This document shows, piece by piece, positions 44,203 through 52,397 of a stretch of DNA of 64,000 nucleotides (the first letter of the stretch is position 1; every line of letters starts with the position of its first letter). The notes beneath the pieces were generated by a model that was given only the letters and a program-made list of their open reading frames with translations, had not been told where the DNA came from and searched no databases. The translations under genes were made by a program, and so were the position numbers. The DNA is from Actinocatenispora sp963805605. Its GTDB lineage: Bacteria > Actinomycetota > Actinomycetes > Mycobacteriales > Micromonosporaceae. The stretch spans positions 2,046,001-2,110,000 of the forward strand of contig CAWDUX010000002.1 of the NCBI GenBank assembly GCA_963805605.1, written 5' to 3'.

Positions 44203-44859
44203 ATGACATTCGACCCGTTCGGCACGCTGCGACAGGCGCTCTGGATCGGGGGCGCGCAGTGGACCGGGAAGTCCACCGTCTCCAACGTGATCGCCCAGCG
44301 GTACGGCATCACCGCCTACCACTACGACTTTCACGACGCCCGCGGACACTGGGACCGCCGCGTCGCGGACGCTGCTCGACGCGGCGAGCCGTACGCCGAC
44401 CTCGATGTGGAGGCGTTCTGGGTCAACACCACGCCGGAGCGGATGGTGACTGAGGCAAAGGAGATCTTCGTCGCCAGATTCGAGTACACGCTGGACGACC
44501 TCCGCGCGCTGGTCTCGCCCCGGCCGGTGCTGGCGGAAGGGTGGGGGCTGCGTGCCGAACTGGTGGCGCCGATCCTCGACTCGCCACGCCGGATGGTGGT
44601 CATGGTTCCCAGCGCCGAGTACCTCGAGCACCAGGTCGCAACGCTGGATCGGGCCCGCACATTGTCAGCACAGGTCAGCGACCCGGAACGGGCTCAGCGC
44701 AACCGCCTCGCCCGCGATCGGATGTTGGCCTCCGACGCATCGGAGTCCGCGCGCCGGCACGGAATCCAGGTGATCACCGTCGACGGCTCCCGCGACGCGG
44801 AAGCGATCGCAGACCAGGTGTGCGACCACTTCGCCGACTACCTCCCCGTTCTTTGCTGA
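44203..44859 (+). CDS. P-loop kinase-like protein, paralogue 1
   Basis: A 218-residue protein with a Walker A motif at 16-24 (GGAQWTGKST). A Tyr/His/Asp-rich segment follows (YHYDFHDARGHWDRR), then DDLRALVSPRPVLAEGWGLRAELV and RRMVVMVPSAEYLEHQ. It resembles small nucleotide or metabolite kinases of the AAA_17/zeta-toxin-like group, but no named family is certain. A paralogue with about 80% visible identity is at 62191. Their promoters are also alike. The gene is alone between accessory genes. Confidence 0.78.
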   Translation: MTFDPFGTLRQALWIGGAQWTGKSTVSNVIAQRYGITAYHYDFHDARGHWDRRVADAARRGEPYADLDVEAFWVNTTPERMVTEAKEIFVARFEYTLDDLRALVSPRPVLAEGWGLRAELVAPILDSPRRMVVMVPSAEYLEHQVATLDRARTLSAQVSDPERAQRNRLARDRMLASDASESARRHGIQVITVDGSRDAEAIADQVCDHFADYLPVLC

Positions 44860-44908
44860 CCGGGTTACGGAGTGGGAGTGGAAGGCACTGCTGACAAGTG
44901 CGCCGGGG

Positions 44909-45394
44909 GTGGGAGGCGCGCCGGTAGGGTTCGGTGGTGTCCACGAACGGTTCCGGCTGGTAGTTGGGCTCTACGGCGTCCTGCGTGTCGATGGTCGTGT
45001 GCTGCTGGTGCGGCGTGCCGGTTCCGGCTACCACGACGGGAAGTTGAGCCTGCCCGCCGGCCACCTCGACGGCAACGAGGACGTACTCACCGGCCTGCTC
45101 CGTGAGCTGCGCGAGGAACTGACCATCGACGCGGATCGGGAATCGTGCCAGCTGGGCCTGGTGATGCACCGGGCGCCGGAATCGTCCGGCGACCACGAAT
45201 GTCTCGACCTGTTCTTCACTGTCGACGCTTGGGTGGGCACCCCGGCGATCGGTGAGCCGACGAAGTGCAGCGAGTTGCGCTGGGTCGTACCGACCGAACT
45301 ACCCACGGACACCGTCCACTATGTCCGGGCCGCGCTGCACCAGATCACCGACGGCAAGCAGTCGGTGCTGCCGTACGGGTGGTTGCCCTCGTAG
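44909..45394 (+). CDS. Nudix hydrolase
   Basis: A 161-residue Nudix enzyme. The Nudix box GHLDGNEDVLTGLLRELREE is complete, with the REx2EE glutamates that bind the metal. The N-terminal strands (VVGLYGVLRVDGRVLLVRR) are typical. GTG 44909 is the first in-frame start; the true N-terminus may be shorter. It is likely an NTP or nucleotide-sugar pyrophosphatase. It is one of three Nudix genes in 15 kb. Confidence 0.88.
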   Translation: MGGAPVGFGGVHERFRLVVGLYGVLRVDGRVLLVRRAGSGYHDGKLSLPAGHLDGNEDVLTGLLRELREELTIDADRESCQLGLVMHRAPESSGDHECLDLFFTVDAWVGTPAIGEPTKCSELRWVVPTELPTDTVHYVRAALHQITDGKQSVLPYGWLPS

Positions 45395-45458
45395 GACGCC
45401 ACCGACCGCGGGTCGTGTCGCGAGGCAGTGACCGAGCCGGTCACCGCTGATCGCGGAC

Positions 45459-45737
45459 TCAGCGGGCTCTCCGTGCTCTCCCACGCCACATGAGGATCGA
45501 TCCGGCCGCGGCTGCCAGCGGGGCCGCCGCGCACACGGCGTACAGCAGGATCAACGCCTGCCCGGGGTGAGCACCGGGTGCTATGTCGGAGTTGAAGGCA
45601 AGCGACGGTTTGACGTGGTGCCAGCGCGTGACCTCCAGATACATGAGGTACCACGACCCGATCCACAGTGCACCGCTGACGCCCGCCGCGTACGGCATCG
45701 AACGCCCGAGACCGGCCGCGATCCTGTCGTCAGTCAC
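45459..45737 (-). CDS. Small membrane protein
   Basis: A 92-residue protein from GTG 45737 with two hydrophobic stretches (GLGRSMPYAAGVSGALWIGSW and ALILLYAVCAAAPLAAAAGSIL) and a basic C-terminus (WRGRARRAR). No known family is recognised. It converges on the Nudix gene. Confidence 0.6.
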   Translation of the reverse strand: MTDDRIAAGLGRSMPYAAGVSGALWIGSWYLMYLEVTRWHHVKPSLAFNSDIAPGAHPGQALILLYAVCAAAPLAAAAGSILMWRGRARRAR

Positions 45738-45867
45738 AGCGCCATTCCAGCACGGCCTGGCTGAGGCAGCTCTGAGTACAAAACGGATGGCATGCCTTTC
45801 GCAGCGATCGTTCGAAGTACACGCCTGACTGCGCAGTCGGTCGGGAGTTCCTGCAGGTAGCGCCGGC

Positions 45868-46188
45868 CTACGTTCTGTCCAGGGCGGCGAGGACGGCGGT
45901 GATGGTGGATACGTCGGGCAGGTTGCGGTATATCTCGTCGCGTTTGGCGATGAGGACCATGTACACGACCAGGACGCCATCCGCGATCGCATAGACGATG
46001 CGCCAGTCCCCGACCCGGATCCGCCACAGGCCGGGATGTCCAGCCAGCTGAAGGCAGCCCGCCGGGCGAGGGTCGGTGGCCAGCGCATCGATTGCGGCTC
46101 TGATTCGTCGTGCCAGGACGCGGTTCGACTGCGCGATCCTGCGGAACTGTCGTGCTGCGGTGCGGCCGTACTCGATTCGGTAGGTCAC
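45868..46188 (-). CDS. RelE/ParE-family toxin
   Basis: A 106-residue RelE-like ribosome-dependent mRNase. The core IEYGRTAARQFRRIAQSNR, GLWRIRVGDWRIVYAI and IAKRDEIYR matches the family, including the conserved Arg residues of the active face. GTG 46188 overlaps the antitoxin's TGA (GTGA), so the two are translationally coupled. The gene frame is intact. Confidence 0.85.
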   Translation of the reverse strand: MTYRIEYGRTAARQFRRIAQSNRVLARRIRAAIDALATDPRPAGCLQLAGHPGLWRIRVGDWRIVYAIADGVLVVYMVLIAKRDEIYRNLPDVSTITAVLAALDRT

Positions 46189-46486
46189 AGGCCGAGCTCG
46201 CGGTACAGGTCGTCGGCGGAAACACGTTCGTGGTCCCGGTCGAGCGGTCTCCACCGCATCCTGGGCCAGCTGGCCGAGCTTGGCGTCCTCCAGGATTTCG
46301 AGGGCTCGTTCGGCCAGCTTCCACCGTTCGGCGGGCACGACGGCGACGACCGGAGACTCGTGGCCGCGGCGGGAGCCCAAAGGCCACCTCCCCGGCGAAC
46401 TGGGCGCGGCCGAGCACGTTGGTCCAGTGGGCGCGGGCCTCGCTGCTGGACAGGACGGGTGGGTCGTGGATCGCGTCGGCGCTCAT
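46185..46486 (-). pseudogene. Phd/YefM-type antitoxin, two frame breaks
   Basis: Three frames make one antitoxin of about 99 residues. The first part is MSADAIHDPPVLSSSEARAH and TNVLGRAQFAGEVA. The second is SRRGHESPVVAVVPAERWKL through DAKLGQLAQDAVE. The third is RDHERVSADDLYRELGL, ending at the TGA over the toxin start. Breaks lie near 46378 and 46255, each like one extra G. The N-terminal DNA-binding strand (SEARAHWTNVL) and the operator at 46494-46518 are intact. If the breaks were real, the toxin would be unopposed, so a sequence error is likely. Confidence 0.8.
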
Positions 46487-46493
46487 GCCTCCA

Positions 46494-46518
46494 TCGTACG
46501 AGTTGACAACTCGTACGA
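46494..46518. promoter_or_regulatory. Operator of the toxin-antitoxin operon
   Basis: A perfect 25-bp palindrome with 12-bp arms (46494-46505 TCGTACGAGTTG, and its complement at 46507-46518) around one base. It ends 7 nt before the antitoxin ATG. Autorepression by the antitoxin-toxin complex is the expected use. Confidence 0.85.
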
Positions 46519-46620
46519 AAAGACAATTCACTCGAGTGGACGACTAATCGAGGTCTTGCCCCTTCAGACAGAACTGCTCATGTCCGGACATGTACCGAGG
46601 AGTCCCGCCCGCCGAGAGCG

Positions 46621-47250
46621 TCACCCGGACGGTTGTGCGTCGTCGTTCCAGCCGTCGGGGAGTCGGGGCATGGCCCAGGCGGGGTCGGGGCGGAAATCGC
46701 AGTAGGTGCCGTCGAACGGGTACCGCCCGGCGCGCGCTGACTCCGCCAGGCGTTCTGCGGTGGCGCGGATCTCCGCTGCCTCGGCGGCGTTCCAGTACCA
46801 CGGATGTCCGGTACGGGTGACGAATTCCGGCTCGTCCTTCCAGGACACGGTGCGCTGCGGGTCGATGACGAGGTCGAGTGCGTGATCGGTGGTGTCGATA
46901 CCGGTCGGCCGACGCTGGTACGGCGCTTCGAGGTTGACATACCAGCAGTCGAACCGGTCGCCGTCGAACATCCACCAGAGCGAATAGTTGCCGCCCGGCG
47001 GATGCCACATCAGTACGCTGACGTGCTGGAACGTGGAGTGTACCAGCGAAGCGCCGGTCAGCTCGTCGATCGGCACGTCCTTGAGGCTGCGCCCGGCAGC
47101 ATCCTGGTAGAGCACCAGCGGCGCGCCCATCGGCTGCCACAACAGCAGCCCGTCCTCGTCGTCGGCGACCACGGTCGCGGCCTGCGCCCAGGTGGTGATG
47201 TGCCGCCGCCGGTACCGGCGCGCGACCATCTGCCCCGTACGAAACTGCAC
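46621..47250 (-). CDS. DUF402 domain protein
   Basis: A 209-residue protein from GTG 47250 (GGAGGCGAT upstream). SLWWMFDGDRFDCWYVNLEAPYQR and HALDLVIDPQRTVSWKDEPEF are the metal-binding barrel of DUF402, known in nucleoside tri- and diphosphate phosphatases (Ntdp) and in the FomD phosphatase. The acidic residues D-x-D are present. It is 43 bp downstream of the Imm52-like gene on the same strand. The natural nucleotide substrate is unknown. Confidence 0.87.
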   Translation of the reverse strand: MQFRTGQMVARRYRRRHITTWAQAATVVADDEDGLLLWQPMGAPLVLYQDAAGRSLKDVPIDELTGASLVHSTFQHVSVLMWHPPGGNYSLWWMFDGDRFDCWYVNLEAPYQRRPTGIDTTDHALDLVIDPQRTVSWKDEPEFVTRTGHPWYWNAAEAAEIRATAERLAESARAGRYPFDGTYCDFRPDPAWAMPRLPDGWNDDAQPSG

Positions 47251-47293
47251 ATCGCCTCCTGAGATGGTCACCTGTCGGCAGGTGCCACTGAAA

Positions 47294-48019
47294 CTACGCG
47301 AGGTCCTCCCAGTCGTCGGTAAAGGTGATGTCGGCGCGCAGGGCGTCGATGGTGGGTAGGCGCAGGTGCTCGGGCGTGTCCGCGAGTACGAGCAGTTCCC
47401 CGGATTCGCGGTCGATGGCCCGGACGCCGTCGGGCAGTTCGGCGGTACGGGTGTACACCTCACGGTCGAGGTACACCATCCAGGACGCGAGCACGTTCAG
47501 CCCGAACTTCTGCTCCGTCGCGCGTTCCAGGCTTCTCGACTGTACCCGGCACCAGTGTGGCTGCCACGTGTCGATGACCAGGTCGAACAGGGCGATCATC
47601 TGCTCGGTCCGGTACAGGTCCGGCGCCCCGGCAGGCCGTGGCAGCTCAAGCTGAATGGTGTCACGAAGAGGCTTGACCCGGGTGCCGCAGACCATCTTCA
47701 CCAGAGCGGAACGGTTCTCGTCGACGGGACCGTTGTACAGGCCGACGACGGAGCCGTACTCGCCGTGCGGATCGTCGTCTCCACGGCACCGCTGCAGCAG
47801 CTCAAGGAGGGATTGCGGATCGAGGGCGAGCCGTTCGTCGTCCTCGTCGTACCATTCCGCGAGGGTGGGGTCGAGCGCCGCGAGGCCGTGCAGAAGCCGA
47901 CCGAGCCGTTCGGCGCAGGACGGTGGATCGAGGACACGGTTGCGCCACAGACCGTCGAGTGTCCAGCTGTCGGTGGCCAGGTCGACGCCCGTGGGCCAGG
48001 TGGTCCGGTTCTCGCTCAT
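47294..48019 (-). CDS. Imm52-like immunity protein
   Basis: A 241-residue protein from ATG 48019. The last part has FGLNVLASWMVYLDREVYTR, PDGVRAIDRESGELLVLADTPEHL and an acidic end (DWEDLA), matching the general layout of immunity protein 52 (a Trp/Leu-rich strand, then Glu/Thr-rich strands). The N-terminal half is helical and acidic (EWYDEDDERLALDPQSLLELLQ). It lies 71 bp downstream of a Tox-REase-5 gene, and Imm52 is known in polymorphic toxin systems with that toxin. The family call rests on both sequence and position. Confidence 0.62.
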   Translation of the reverse strand: MSENRTTWPTGVDLATDSWTLDGLWRNRVLDPPSCAERLGRLLHGLAALDPTLAEWYDEDDERLALDPQSLLELLQRCRGDDDPHGEYGSVVGLYNGPVDENRSALVKMVCGTRVKPLRDTIQLELPRPAGAPDLYRTEQMIALFDLVIDTWQPHWCRVQSRSLERATEQKFGLNVLASWMVYLDREVYTRTAELPDGVRAIDRESGELLVLADTPEHLRLPTIDALRADITFTDDWEDLA

Positions 48020-48090
48020 GCACTTCTCGTTTCCCGGTCGGCGTGCACGGCACGGTGCGCCTGGTGCGCCCGCGCCGTGCACGTTGATGG

Positions 48091-50034
48091 TCAGGCTGCG
48101 TGCCGACCTTGTCGACGTCGGCGGAACATGAACACCAGGGTGCACCCGGCGCCCAGCAGTACGAGCCCTACCAGGATCGACGACCACAACGGGGTACCGG
48201 TCACCGGCAGTACCGGCCCACCGCCGCCCTGACCCTCGGGAGGCGGCGATGCGCCGCCACCGCTGTCGCGTACCACCGTGGTGGCGCCGCCGGCCCAGGT
48301 GGTGTTGTCGTCCGGGTTCCGGGCCGGCTTGTCGATGGACCTGTCGACGGTCGCCGGCAGCTGCGGATGATCCGCGGTGAACTGCTTCTGCGACACCGGC
48401 GTCGACGGCGCCCGGGAGAAGTCCACGCCGCCGTACCGGAAGGTGTAGCGGGTGCTACCGATGACGATGCTCCCGGTGGTGGCGTTGTACTCCTTCAGGT
48501 ACTGGTTGAACACGTCCCGCGGACTCCACGGCGTGCGCGACACCCACGGCCCGAGAATGCCCTGGTTGATCAGGCCCCGGTACATGGTGTCGTGCTGTGC
48601 ACTGACCTGGCGGTACCACTCGGCGGCGACCCGGCTCAGGTACACCCGCCGCAGCGCGGCGAACCGGCTGTCGCTGTTGACGGCCTTCTCCGCCGCCGGC
48701 ACCAGCAGCTGGCGCAGCATCTGCTGGTTGTAGTCGGCGCGCTGTTTGGTCTGTCCCGGGCAGGTGCGGTGACCGGTCTTCGGGTCGGTGACGTACTGGG
48801 TGGCGGTCTGGATCTGCAGCGGCGCATCCAGGATGTACAGCGATCCGTCGGTCTCCCGCACGCTGGCGGTCTTCGGCGAGATCCACACCCGGTACGACAG
48901 GCAGTGGTCCGAGTCCGGGCCGGCAAGATTGATCTTGCGGAAGAACTCGGCGCCGAGCGGCGTCGCCGGGTTCTGCAGCCTGGTGAACTCCCGCTTGAGC
49001 TCCAGATCGGAGGTCAGCAGCGTCTTACCGACATCGGTACGCGCGAGCTCGGGATCGATGATCTTGTCGGGCTGGCCCGGGTTCAGGTTGACCCAGAACG
49101 TCGACGGCTGCAGTTCCAACCAGACGAAGAATGCGTCCGACTCCTCCCGCGCCTGCTCCAGCGACTTGCCGCTGAGCGGCGCGTCACCGGAATTGAACGA
49201 GTATCTGATCCCCCGTGCCCCATGGGAGTCGTCGGCCGACAGGTAGTTCAACCGCACCGACGACAGGTCGATACCGCCCGGCTTGATACCCGGGATCGCG
49301 CCGCGCTGCGCGCTCGCACCCTCCGGGTCGGCCGGGCTACCTGGCGCGCTGAACACCGATGGGCTCTTCGGATCGGTGAAATTCGACCGGACGCCCAGAT
49401 TCTTGAGTTCCTTGTTCATGGAGCTCGTGCGCCGCCGCTTCGGCGAAGTGCCAGTCGATCGGGGTCTTCGTCGGCTCGAGCCACCGTGACCTGCCGCTTG
49501 GCCTCGGTCACCAGGCCGCGCCGGACCTTCATCGGCTCGCCCTTTTTGTTCCGGTAGTCCAGCAGATACGCGTACCGGGAAGCCTTGCGCGTCGATGAGG
49601 GCTCCCCGGGGTTCGCCCGGACCGTTGTCGGCGTTCGGGTTGTAGCCGTCGAACTCGACCCCGTCCCAGGTATTGCCGGTGCGGGTCGGTACCCACGTGT
49701 CGATGTCGAAACCCGGCCTGTTGCGTGTCTCCGGCTTCGGCACCCAGTAGCCCATGCCCTCATGGCCGGGCGTCTTGAACTGCTGTTCGTACTTCCACGC
49801 CTGGGAGCCTGGCTTCGGCCCACCAGTCTTGTCTGCCGCGTTGTACCACTTGCCTGGGCCGCCGTCGGTGTCGGCTGCGGCGGCCGGCGAGACAGGCGCG
49901 AGCAGTACCGCGCACAGCGTCGCGACGAGGATGGCCAGAAAACGCGTCAGTCTGTGCGCCGGCGACGAACGGTCGTTTCCCGGTCTTCGCAGCTCAGCGC
50001 CCTTGGTTTGTACGTCCACGAAACCCCCATGCAC
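48091..50034 (-). CDS. Secreted Tox-REase-5 toxin with C-terminal LPVTG wall anchor
   Basis: A 647-residue protein with a signal peptide (LTRFLAILVATLCAVLLAPV to about 54). The next 150 residues match the restriction-endonuclease-fold toxin 5: WDGVEFDGYNPNADN, ALIDA(K), YAYLLDYRNKKGEPMKVRRG, LVTEAKRQV and IDWHFAEAAAHE. In the raw sequence this part is read across three single-base gains (near 49587, 49488 and 49425) that together keep the frame open. A region of about 380 residues without a known domain follows, then LPVTGTPLW, a membrane helix and RRRRQ, a sortase signal. The toxin fold at the N-terminus of the mature protein is unusual. An Imm52-like gene follows directly. Confidence 0.72.
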   Translation of the reverse strand: MHGGFVDVQTKGAELRRPGNDRSSPAHRLTRFLAILVATLCAVLLAPVSPAAAADTDGGPGKWYNAADKTGGPKPGSQAWKYEQQFKTPGHEGMGYWVPKPETRNRPGFDIDTWVPTRTGNTWDGVEFDGYNPNADNGPGEPRGALIDAQGFPVRVSAGLPEQKGRADEGPARPGDRGQAAGHGGSSRRRPRSTGTSPKRRRTSSMNKELKNLGVRSNFTDPKSPSVFSAPGSPADPEGASAQRGAIPGIKPGGIDLSSVRLNYLSADDSHGARGIRYSFNSGDAPLSGKSLEQAREESDAFFVWLELQPSTFWVNLNPGQPDKIIDPELARTDVGKTLLTSDLELKREFTRLQNPATPLGAEFFRKINLAGPDSDHCLSYRVWISPKTASVRETDGSLYILDAPLQIQTATQYVTDPKTGHRTCPGQTKQRADYNQQMLRQLLVPAAEKAVNSDSRFAALRRVYLSRVAAEWYRQVSAQHDTMYRGLINQGILGPWVSRTPWSPRDVFNQYLKEYNATTGSIVIGSTRYTFRYGGVDFSRAPSTPVSQKQFTADHPQLPATVDRSIDKPARNPDDNTTWAGGATTVVRDSGGGASPPPEGQGGGGPVLPVTGTPLWSSILVGLVLLGAGCTLVFMFRRRRQGRHAA

Positions 50035-50145
50035 GTTTTAAACGGATGTTGGGGTTGTATCAGGGCGATGCAATGACGATCTTGACAATGGCGATGTAAA
50101 AAGCCTCACCGAGGCATGCTCGTCGAGCCCGGATAATGGGCGGCA

Positions 50146-50768
50146 TGACGCGGTACAGCGAGGTGCTCGGCCCGCTACGGGAGGCGTACGACGCGCGCGC
50201 GCAGTGCGTGACGGGCTCATCAAAGAGCCGTGGAAGCTGGTGGAGCGGCAGTCGTTCCGGGACAGGCTGGCGCCGGGCGCGCGGGTGCTGGAGATAGGCG
50301 CCGGCACCGGGCAGGACAGCGCCTACTTCCAGCGGAAGGCCTCGCCGTCGTCGCGGCCGACCTGTCGCCGGCGATGGTGGAGCACTGCCGGGCCAAGGGC
50401 ATCGAGGCCCACGCGATGGACTTCCTGCCTATGTCCCGGCCGGCTCGTTCGACGCGGTGTTCGCGATGAACTGCCTGCTGCACGCGCCCAACCGCGACCT
50501 GCCCACAGTCCTGCGCGGCCATCCCTTACGGCGCTGCGTCCAGGCGGGTTGTTCTTCCTCGGCGTACACGGCGGGAAGGAGAGCACCGAGGGTCCCGTCA
50601 ACGGAGACGAGCACGTACCGCCGCGCTTCTTCTCGCTGCGTACCGACGGCAGCTGCCCGGCTTCGCCACCGCCGCGTGCTTCGAGGTGGTGGACTTCCAC
50701 CCCGTCAACGTCGCCGCGGCGACCGGTTCCAGTCGCTGACCCTGCGCCGCCCCGGCCCCGTGGAATGA
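50146..50768 (+). pseudogene. SAM-dependent methyltransferase, several frame breaks
   Basis: Joined across frames it reads MTRYSEVLGPLREAYDARA, then DGLIKEPWKLVERQSFRD and VLEIGAGTGQDSAYFQRK, then AVVAADLSPAMVEHCRAKG and AVFAMNCLLHAPN. It continues with ALRPGGLFFLGVHGGKE and ends SLTLRRPGPVE. The breaks, near 50200, 50335, 50435, 50520, 50655 and 50710, mostly look like one lost G or C. The class I fold (motif I EIGAGTG) is clear. The substrate is unknown. It lies 7 bp before the Nudix gene. Confidence 0.72.
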
Positions 50769-50775
50769 TCTCGGG

Positions 50776-51198
50776 ATGGCGACGTACGAAGTTGCGATCG
50801 TGCTCCTTGTCGACGCCTCGGGCGCGGTGCTGATGCAGCATCGCGACGAGTTTGCGCCGGTGGGGGCCAATCTGTGGAGTCTGCCGGGCGGCCGGATCGA
50901 GGCCGGGGAGACGCCGGAGCAGGCCGCGCACCGGGAACTGCTGGAGGAGACCGCGCTGACGGTCGACAAGCTGCAGCCGTTGTGGAGCGGTCCCCGGCCG
51001 TACGAGGAAGGCTTCCCGCACACGGTGACGATCCACGTCTTCCACAGCGCCACCACCGCGCGGCAGGACGACGTGGTGTGCGGCGAGGGACGCGCCATGC
51101 TGTTCATCCCCCGCGACGAGCTGTTCGACCGTGACCTGGTGGCAACGACGGCACAGATCCTGTCGCGTCACCTGCCCGCCATCGAACCCACAGCCTGA
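50776..51198 (+). CDS. Nudix hydrolase
   Basis: A 140-residue Nudix enzyme. The box GGRIEAGETPEQAAHRELLEE is exact. The protein opens ATYEVAIVLLVDASGAVLMQ and has no frame break, unlike its neighbours on both sides. ATG 50776 is used. A MutT-like pyrophosphatase on a nucleotide is likely. It ends one base before the HIT gene's ATG. Confidence 0.9.
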   Translation: MATYEVAIVLLVDASGAVLMQHRDEFAPVGANLWSLPGGRIEAGETPEQAAHRELLEETALTVDKLQPLWSGPRPYEEGFPHTVTIHVFHSATTARQDDVVCGEGRAMLFIPRDELFDRDLVATTAQILSRHLPAIEPTA

Positions 51199-51672
51199 TG
51201 TTCAATCACGCGCCGGAGGGTTATCAGTGCCGGTTCTGCGGCGTACTGGCCGGGAGTCCATAAACCCGCGCAACACCCAGGGCGACATCGTCTGGCGTAC
51301 CGACCGGGCTGTGGCGCTGATCTCCCCGCAGTGGTGGCCCAACAACCACGGGCACGTACTGGTCATCCCGATCGCGCATCACGAGAACCTGTACGACCTG
51401 CCCGACAATGACGGCCACGCCATCTTCGACCTGGTCCGGCGGATCGCGATCGCGATGCGGCACACGTACGGCTGCGACGGCGTCTCGACCCGGCAGCACA
51501 ATGAACCGGCCGGCTACCAGCACGTGTGGCACTTCCACCAGCATGTGTTCCCCCGCTACCACGGCGACGAGCTCTACCACGGGCGATCGAGGAACAGATG
51601 GCGCCCGCAGAGCAGCGTCGGTCGTACGCCCGGAAGCTGCGCAGCTACCTCGACGCGAAACCGCCCGCGTGA
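51199..51672 (+). pseudogene. HIT-family hydrolase, two frame breaks
   Basis: Joined across two breaks it makes a protein of about 157 residues. MFNHAPEGYQCRFCGVLAG carries a CxxC pair, then comes ESINPRNTQGDIVWRTDRAV, then the HIT motif HVWHFHQHVFPRYHGDELY and the tail EEQMAPAEQRRSYARKLRSY. Breaks near 51253 and 51583 both look like one lost G in a G run. HIT proteins hydrolyse or transfer nucleotides at P-N or P-O bonds. Confidence 0.8.
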
Positions 51673-51704
51673 CCGTGTCGCCGGGTGGTAGGGACAATGT
51701 TGCG

Positions 51705-52397
51705 ATGTCGGAACCCGATCTTGAACCTGCACACGGGCCGGGCGGCTGGCTGGCGGACACCCGGAGCTCGTACGACACGGTCGCCGTCAGCTATGCCGAC
51801 TTCGTACGCGACAGCCTGGCCGAAACCGGTACCTGCGGACGGCTCTGGCGTTGTTCGCCGACATGGTGCACGCGGCCGGCGGCGGGCCGGTGGCCGACGT
51901 GGGTGCGGGCCGGGTCACGTCACCGCCCACCTTCGCGAGCTGGGCGTCGACGCCTTCGGCATCGACTGTCGCCCGGAATGATCGACGTGGCGCGGCGGGA
52001 CCACCCGGACCTGCGGTTCGAGGTGGGTTCGATGACGGACCTGCAGCTCGCCGACGCCTCGGTGACCGGCTGCTCGCCTGGTGGTCGCTGATCCACATCC
52101 CGGACGACGAGATTCCCACGGTCCTCGGCCATTTCCGGCGGGAGTTGCAGCCCGGCGGCCCGCTGCTGCTCGGGTTCCACGTCGGCGACAGTTCCCGGCT
52201 GAAGCCGGAGGGCTACGGCGGACATCCGATGAAGGTGCACGTACACCGCCGTCAGCCCGAAAGGTGGCAGCCTGGCTACGGAGGCCGGGTTGACGGTCGA
52301 GGCTCAGCTGCTGCTCGGCCCGGGGACCAACGTCCCCGGTGCGGTCCTGTTCGCCGGCAAAGTCACCGGGTGTCCCGGAGGCCCAGCTCCCCGATGA
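51705..52397 (+). pseudogene. Second SAM-dependent methyltransferase, several frame breaks
   Basis: Starting at ATG 51705 it reads MSEPDLEPAHGPGGWLADTR and YADFVRDSLAET, then YLRTALALFADMVHAAGG and VADVGAGPGHVTAHLRELG. Next come DLSPGMIDVARRDHPDLRFE, SLIHIPDDEIPTVLGHFRRE and LQPGGPLLLGFHVGDSS, to a TGA at 52395-52397. About six breaks (51835, 51912, 51975, 52070, 52263, 52283) all look like one lost G or C in short runs. The Rossmann motifs are clear. Its stop overlaps the next gene's ATG (ATGA). Confidence 0.78.

Noticed and set aside
45800..45815. GCGATCGTTCG resembling the AACGATCGTT operator
   Set aside because: Only a partial match, not at a promoter of a related gene.
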